Of a stretch of 10,710 bases of DNA, positions 6,627 to 10,710 are shown one piece after another (the first letter of the stretch is position 1; every line of letters begins with the position of its first letter). A program made the position numbers and the translations under genes. The stretch lies in assembly GCA_021793635.1 (NCBI GenBank), contig JAJYSI010000065.1:1-10710 (forward strand), given 5' to 3'. Under the pieces are notes generated by a model. The model ran no database searches. It was given only the letters and a program-made list of their open reading frames with translations, and was not told the DNA's origin. Source of the stretch: Bacteroidota bacterium (GTDB lineage: Bacteria > Bacteroidota > Ignavibacteria > Ignavibacteriales > Ignavibacteriaceae).

Positions 6627-7376
6627 ATGAATATAAAATTCGAGTTTCCGCAAAGAAGATTTGTCATAACCGGCGCAACTTCCGGAATTGGTAAACGGAT
6701 TACAGTTGATCTAATAAATTCCGGAGCCACTGTACTTGCAATCGGAAGGCGGATTGAAAGACTAAATGAGCTTAAAGAAACATATAAAGATAAAATAGTT
6801 CCAGCCGCTATTGATGTAAATGATTTTGAAGCTCTTAAAAATGAAATAGAAAGTTTTGCGTTGGATGGAAAAATTAACGGCAGTGTACACTGTGCAGGAA
6901 TAAATAAATTTACTCCGCTTAGAGCTTTCAATTGGAAAGATGCAGAACAAATAATAAAAACAACCTTATATGCCGGAATAGAGTTAATAAAAATTGTATC
7001 TTCAAAAAAAATTACTGCGGAAAAAGGTTCGCATGTACTTCTTGCTTCGGTTGCCGGGATAAAAGGTGAGACAGGATTTACTGCATACTCTGCGGCAAAA
7101 AGCGCTGTTATCGGTGTCGTAAAAACGTTAGCACTCGAATTAGCTATTAAAGATTTAAGAGTAAATTCTATAACTCCGGGCTGGATACCAACTGAACTTA
7201 CCGACGGCATAAATGCAAGATACCCCGGACAAATGGATACAATAAAATTGGAACATCCTCTCGGCATTGGAAGCGTTGAAGATGTTTCCAATCTTGTAAT
7301 GTTTCTGCTTAGTGACGAGGCTAAATGGATAACCGGATCAAATATTGTAATTGACGGCGGCTATTCCATTAAATAA
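6627..7376 (+). CDS. Short-chain dehydrogenase/reductase (FabG-like SDR)
   Basis: A 249-residue protein of standard classical-SDR length. It shows the nucleotide-binding TGATSGIG (15-22), an Arg pair after the second strand (GRRIER, suggesting NADPH preference), DV at 63-64, HCAG (88-91) in place of NNAG, catalytic Ser141 and the YSAAK pair Tyr154/Lys158, PGW at 184-186, and a C-terminal GSNIVIDGG (237-245). It should be a cytosolic NAD(P)-dependent oxidoreductase on an alcohol or ketone. Such proteins are often labelled 3-oxoacyl-ACP reductase, but the substrate cannot be fixed from sequence. It is divergent from the ACP-containing operon, which makes an acyl-ACP substrate conceivable but unproven. 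The ATG has no clear Shine-Dalgarno; it is the only sensible start because the Rossmann motif begins at residue 12. It ends 4 bp from the convergent small membrane-protein gene. Confidence 0.95.
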   Translation: MNIKFEFPQRRFVITGATSGIGKRITVDLINSGATVLAIGRRIERLNELKETYKDKIVPAAIDVNDFEALKNEIESFALDGKINGSVHCAGINKFTPLRAFNWKDAEQIIKTTLYAGIELIKIVSSKKITAEKGSHVLLASVAGIKGETGFTAYSAAKSAVIGVVKTLALELAIKDLRVNSITPGWIPTELTDGINARYPGQMDTIKLEHPLGIGSVEDVSNLVMFLLSDEAKWITGSNIVIDGGYSIK

Positions 7377-7380
7377 ACTC

Positions 7381-7494
7381 TTAGTTCCTTTTTGACTTCT
7401 TTAAATAATATGATAAATATCCACCTAAAAATGTCACTCCCGCAAAAGCACTAAACATAACTACAGAACTCAAAACTATTGTTTGTAAACTCAT
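7381..7494 (-). CDS. Small single-span membrane protein, 37 residues
   Basis: The minus strand encodes a 37-residue protein from ATG 7494 to TAA 7381, starting MSLQTIVLSSVVMFSAFAGV and ending SYYLKKSKRN. Residues 5-30 form one hydrophobic helix with small residues (AGV, LGG), followed by a strongly basic tail KKSKR, which predicts N-outside, C-inside topology. A near-consensus GGAG ribosome binding site (7501-7504) lies six bases before the ATG, better than those of most neighbours, which argues for a real gene. It is too short for ordinary ORF searches. It lies between the terminator hairpin of the T9SS-protein gene and the end of the SDR gene, with only 4 bp to the latter. Small proteins of this shape are often accessory subunits of membrane complexes, but nothing here identifies the partner. 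Confidence 0.7.
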   Translation of the reverse strand: MSLQTIVLSSVVMFSAFAGVTFLGGYLSYYLKKSKRN

Positions 7495-7545
7495 AATTCT
7501 CTCCAACATTAAGATTAAAAAATTATCTTTTAAATATGAAGATCA

Positions 7546-7580
7546 ATCTCCCAATCCCTTTTTGACAGGGACCGGGAGAT
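7546..7580 (-). terminator. Hairpin terminator of the T9SS-protein gene
   Basis: ATCTCCC (7546-7552) pairs with GGGAGAT (7574-7580), and inside it TCCCT (7555-7559) pairs with AGGGA (7567-7571), with a 2x2 internal loop and a 7-base terminal loop. The hairpin begins 13 bases after the stop codon of the large minus-strand gene. The U-tract afterwards is poor (TGATCTTC), so it may be a weak terminator or a transcript-stabilising 3' end. Confidence 0.65.
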
Positions 7581-7593
7581 GATTAGAGTAAGT

Positions 7594-10500
7594 TTATTTG
7601 AGCAAAAGCATCTTCTTAACAACAACATTGCTGCCGGCTACTACTCTGTAAATATAAGCACCACTGGCAACATGCTCTCCATTATTATTATCTCCATTCC
7701 ATTGTACATAATATGTACCGGCTGGCTTTTCAGAAGTTACTAAAGTTTTAACTTCTCTGCCGAGCATATCATATATCTTAATTGAGACGAAAGAAGATTT
7801 TGGAAGATTGTAGTTAATTATCGTACTTGGATTAAACGGATTGGGATAATTCTGAGATACCGAAAATTCCTTAGGAACAACGGTGTTTTCTACTGAAGTT
7901 ACTCCAAAGTTATACGAAGGTCCGTTTTGTTCTTTGCCTCCGTTAATACTGTAAGTAGTTGTAATGCTTCCGGACTGCGGAGTACCGTTTGTAAGTCTCA
8001 AGACTATTTCACCAGGAAGTATATTTCCTTTGCTTGGAGTTCTTGATACATAAACGAATCTGACAACTCCATCCGATACCTTTTGAGCATCTAACATATC
8101 GCCATTATTCAATTTCAAATGAGCAAAGGTTTGATAGCTCAATTCTTTAGAGTTGTACCTCAGAGTAACTTCAAGAGTTTGAACTCCGTTAGCATTACTG
8201 ACCGCAATTGGCAAATTCAATAATTGGTTATTTCCAATAGATGCATTAGAGAATTGCAAAGCAGCTGAAGCAATATTTGCCGCAGGTGGAGTCGGCCAGG
8301 AACCGGCAGTTACGTATTGCAAAATATAAAGAATATCATTTGCAGTTAACTGAGTTGTATCAGGAACGGTAGTAGACGGATCACCGCTGCTCAAATCAGC
8401 ATCAGCATTTTGTTTAGCTAAATCAGATAAGGTACTAAGAGTACCTCCGGTAATTTTATTTTGAAGAAGAAGCGCGTCTTCAATAGTAACTTCTCCATCC
8501 AGATTTACATCTCCTCTTAAGTAGGTTGTATTTATATGACTATAAGTTACCGTTCCGGTAAATGAACCCGAGTTACCGAAAATTTGATTTCCGTCTGCAA
8601 GGAAATCTGCATTATTACCGGTTAAAGAAGAAGAACCTGCGTTGTTATCTAAAACGGTAAAAGAAAGATTGAATAACAGACCACTGGAATCAATTGGAGT
8701 TAAGCCTACGCCTGCAAAACTGATAGTGCCCGGCGAAGTCTCGCTAAAGAATATCGTCCAGCCTTCATCATTTATTAAAGTACCTAAGCCATAAGTTGCA
8801 CCCTGGAATGACAATTTGGTTGTATCATAAGTAAACTTTCCTTGAAGCGTATTAAAGCTATTTCCGTTTACATTAATATAAACCGGGAATGAAAATGTTG
8901 CGCCGGTAACTGAAGTCTGGTTTACAAAATACAAACCTGAAGTACCGGTATTCCATGGGCTGTAATTGACATAGAAACTAACCGAATCTCCAAGACCTCC
9001 AGGGTTTGTAGAAATACTTGGTCCGGTTGCATCTCCCCACCAGTTTTCAGTAGCATCGACAGTGTTTGCGGTATCAGTATTTACAACACCGTAAACCACA
9101 TGTTCAAAGCTGTTGTTATTTATATGCAGCGTTCCCGCTGACGTATTAGTATTATCAACATTTACTGCCACTGCATCTGAAGGGCTCTTATGATCTGTCA
9201 AATAACTAATGCTATTTTTCTGAACGGAAGCATTATAAGTATTTCCTTCCAGTCCAATACCATGAGCCCACAATCCTTCAAGTTGACTAATTGTATTTCC
9301 GGTTATTGTAAGATATGGAGATACGTGATTAACGAGTATGCCATAAGCTCCTGCACCGCCATTATGAGTTGGATCCCATGGCATTGTTGAAGCATATACG
9401 TTACTAATTTTGTTATTCTCAATAGTTACATAGCTTATTTTTCCATTCCCCTGACTATCACCAAGGTAGATACCTTTAGCACTGCTGCCGATGCCGCCCG
9501 ATCCGTATGCTAAACTTGTACTGCCTATATTCTTTATTGTATTACCTGAAACAGTAATCTTAGAAATGTTAGTTGAGGAACCGTAAATTTCAATAGCTTG
9601 TGCCGAACCAATTGAAACTGAAGTTCCAATGCTGTCAATTGTGTTATTTTCTATTGTTACATTATTAACAGAATTGACTAATATTCCCGAATTACCTGTT
9701 GGATAGGTTATTGTAAAACCATTTATGTTAACATCGTCATGAGTAATTGCAACCTCTCCTCTAATCGTATCGGCACCTGCAGAAGACAACAGTGTCAGGC
9801 TTTTTCCAACAATTATATTCTCTCTATTTGTACCTGTATTTACATTTAAAGTATCTCCGGATGATGCAGCATCAATACCATTCTGTATTGAAATATTTGT
9901 TCCATCGTTGCTGACGTATAAGTTATTTGATTTAACATAAACAACTCCTTCGCTTGCATTATCCAGTTTATGATCAATCTTATCTTCTATTGAAAATAAC
10001 TGAGATAAGCTTGCGCTTGAAGGACTAACACCGTTAAAGGTATTGCCATTAGTTGCGTTAATGTTACCGCCGCTTGAAGCAGAAATGTATAATTGAATAT
10101 CTGAAGAGAATGTACAATTAGAAACCGTCATTATATTAGCTTGTGCAGTACCAAAAGTCAGAATTGCACAAGAGTAATTAGAAGGTGAACTTGCTGCACT
10201 ATAATCAAATCCAGAAAAAGCAGTGCTGCTTACGGTACCCATTACACTTCCGCCACCGTTATTCCAAACCAATATACCATTCTGTGCAATTGCAGTAGTT
10301 GCACCCGCTCCAGAAATAGTACAACCAGTAACAGAAAAAGTTATTTTTCCCGGATTGGAAGAAAGTGAATTGCCATCAACAGCATCGATAGCATTTTTTT
10401 GGAAGCCGCTTATCGTCGTGTTCGAAATCGACAAAGTAGTCGTATCACCGGTTCCTGCATCAACAGCAATTCCCTGCCCTGTCTGATCTCCGTTTATAGT

Positions 10501-10710
10501 ATAAGTTCCGGTTACTTTACTTCCGCTTATTAAGCCGGTTGAAGAATTCCAGAACACAATTGCATCGGCTCCGCCGCTTCCTGGAGCTGCTGTTGTACTT
10601 TCAATTGTCAATCCGCTAATAGAAATATTTGTAGAGCTATCAACAAATACAACAGTGCTCATGTTTGGAGTATATTTATGTGCTACTCCTGTTGTTATTA
10701 AAGAGGTCGG
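7594..10710 (-). CDS. T9SS-exported beta-helix, cohesin-like and dockerin protein, 5' end beyond the right edge
   Basis: The frame is open to the right edge; the Met at 10662 is internal, because 16 further in-frame codons precede it and no signal peptide or RBS is seen. Numbering from that Met: residues 1-220 are beta-helix repeats rich in SxxTISG-type turns. A second beta-helix (246-548) begins with IQNGIDAASSGDTL and has many VTIENNTI-like coils, ending in the capping motif NWWGDATGP (540-548). Residues 576-710 resemble a cohesin-type beta-sandwich. Residues 717-787 are a type I dockerin: first loop D718-x-N720-x-D722-G with D729, second loop DADLSSG split by an insertion before LTANDIL. 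Residues 796-925 form a second cohesin-like sandwich. Residues 931-1022 are the T9SS type A sorting domain (NYPNPFNPST, then YDMLGREV and ASGAYIYR). It is expected to be secreted or surface-attached; a polysaccharide-binding or lyase role is possible but no catalytic site is evident. Confidence 0.92.
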   Translation of the reverse strand, partial: PTSLITTGVAHKYTPNMSTVVFVDSSTNISISGLTIESTTAAPGSGGADAIVFWNSSTGLISGSKVTGTYTINGDQTGQGIAVDAGTGDTTTLSISNTTISGFQKNAIDAVDGNSLSSNPGKITFSVTGCTISGAGATTAIAQNGILVWNNGGGSVMGTVSSTAFSGFDYSAASSPSNYSCAILTFGTAQANIMTVSNCTFSSDIQLYISASSGGNINATNGNTFNGVSPSSASLSQLFSIEDKIDHKLDNASEGVVYVKSNNLYVSNDGTNISIQNGIDAASSGDTLNVNTGTNRENIIVGKSLTLLSSAGADTIRGEVAITHDDVNINGFTITYPTGNSGILVNSVNNVTIENNTIDSIGTSVSIGSAQAIEIYGSSTNISKITVSGNTIKNIGSTSLAYGSGGIGSSAKGIYLGDSQGNGKISYVTIENNKISNVYASTMPWDPTHNGGAGAYGILVNHVSPYLTITGNTISQLEGLWAHGIGLEGNTYNASVQKNSISYLTDHKSPSDAVAVNVDNTNTSAGTLHINNNSFEHVVYGVVNTDTANTVDATENWWGDATGPSISTNPGGLGDSVSFYVNYSPWNTGTSGLYFVNQTSVTGATFSFPVYINVNGNSFNTLQGKFTYDTTKLSFQGATYGLGTLINDEGWTIFFSETSPGTISFAGVGLTPIDSSGLLFNLSFTVLDNNAGSSSLTGNNADFLADGNQIFGNSGSFTGTVTYSHINTTYLRGDVNLDGEVTIEDALLLQNKITGGTLSTLSDLAKQNADADLSSGDPSTTVPDTTQLTANDILYILQYVTAGSWPTPPAANIASAALQFSNASIGNNQLLNLPIAVSNANGVQTLEVTLRYNSKELSYQTFAHLKLNNGDMLDAQKVSDGVVRFVYVSRTPSKGNILPGEIVLRLTNGTPQSGSITTTYSINGGKEQNGPSYNFGVTSVENTVVPKEFSVSQNYPNPFNPSTIINYNLPKSSFVSIKIYDMLGREVKTLVTSEKPAGTYYVQWNGDNNNGEHVASGAYIYRVVAGSNVVVKKMLLLK

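Noticed and set aside
6611..7291. 226-residue antisense ORF
   Set aside because: It lies wholly opposite the SDR gene, whose motifs prove the plus-strand frame; the antisense protein is a low-complexity Ser/Ile/Phe-rich shadow.
10223..10486. Plus-strand ORF of 87 residues
   Set aside because: Opposite the beta-helix region; Pro/Val-rich complement of Ser/Gly/Thr codons, no RBS.
10660..10662. Met codon as the true start of the large T9SS protein
   Set aside because: Sixteen in-frame codons precede it up to the edge, with no stop, no RBS and no signal peptide, so the gene is cut by the window.

Overview
The window looks like a chromosomal segment of a Bacteroidota/Chlorobiota-group bacterium, most likely an Ignavibacteria-like lineage. 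This is an inference from three things: a secreted giant whose C-terminus is a textbook type IX secretion (T9SS) sorting domain with the NYPNPFNPST motif, candidate promoters of the TTG / TAnnTTTG type, and low G+C, AT-rich intergenic DNA. Most genes have a recognisable GGAG/GAGG ribosome binding site.

Layout, left to right. (1) 1-605, minus: the first ~201 codons of an unrecognised helical protein running off the left edge. (2) 606-1270: non-coding, holding an array of seven ~42-bp tandem repeats (732-1025), each unit a degenerate palindrome, then a separate 16-bp inverted repeat. (3) 1271-2062, minus: an exported protein of unknown function that seems to consist of two related halves. (4) 2063-2678: a possible 55-residue small gene (TTG start, good RBS, promoter-like boxes, hairpin just after its stop), then a broken ParE/RelE-type toxin with a stop codon and a large internal deletion. 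(5) 2679-2888, minus: its apparently intact antitoxin, an addiction-module protein. (6) 6236 to 3005, minus: a tight three-gene operon of membrane-anchored SGNH/GDSL hydrolase, acyl carrier protein and MBOAT acyltransferase. (7) 6237-6626: divergent intergenic region. (8) 6627-7376, plus: a classical short-chain dehydrogenase/reductase. (9) 7381-7494, minus: a 37-residue single-span membrane protein with a strong RBS. (10) 7594-10710, minus: a large T9SS-exported protein (beta-helix, cohesin-like, dockerin, second cohesin-like region, sorting domain) whose start lies beyond the right edge, followed by a hairpin terminator.

How the genes may work together. The hydrolase-ACP-MBOAT operon has the component logic of the Dlt system (DltD-DltC-DltB) and of AlgI/AlgJ-type O-acylation: a carrier-bound acyl group, a membrane acyltransferase and an extracytoplasmic SGNH partner, acting on a surface glycan. 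No ligase equivalent to DltA is in the window. The divergent SDR could be a FabG-like enzyme acting on the ACP-bound group, but that rests on position only. The beta-helix/cohesin/dockerin protein is an exported surface or secreted protein. The most unusual non-coding object is the 42-bp palindromic repeat array; the clearest evolutionary event is the loss of the toxin beside a retained antitoxin.
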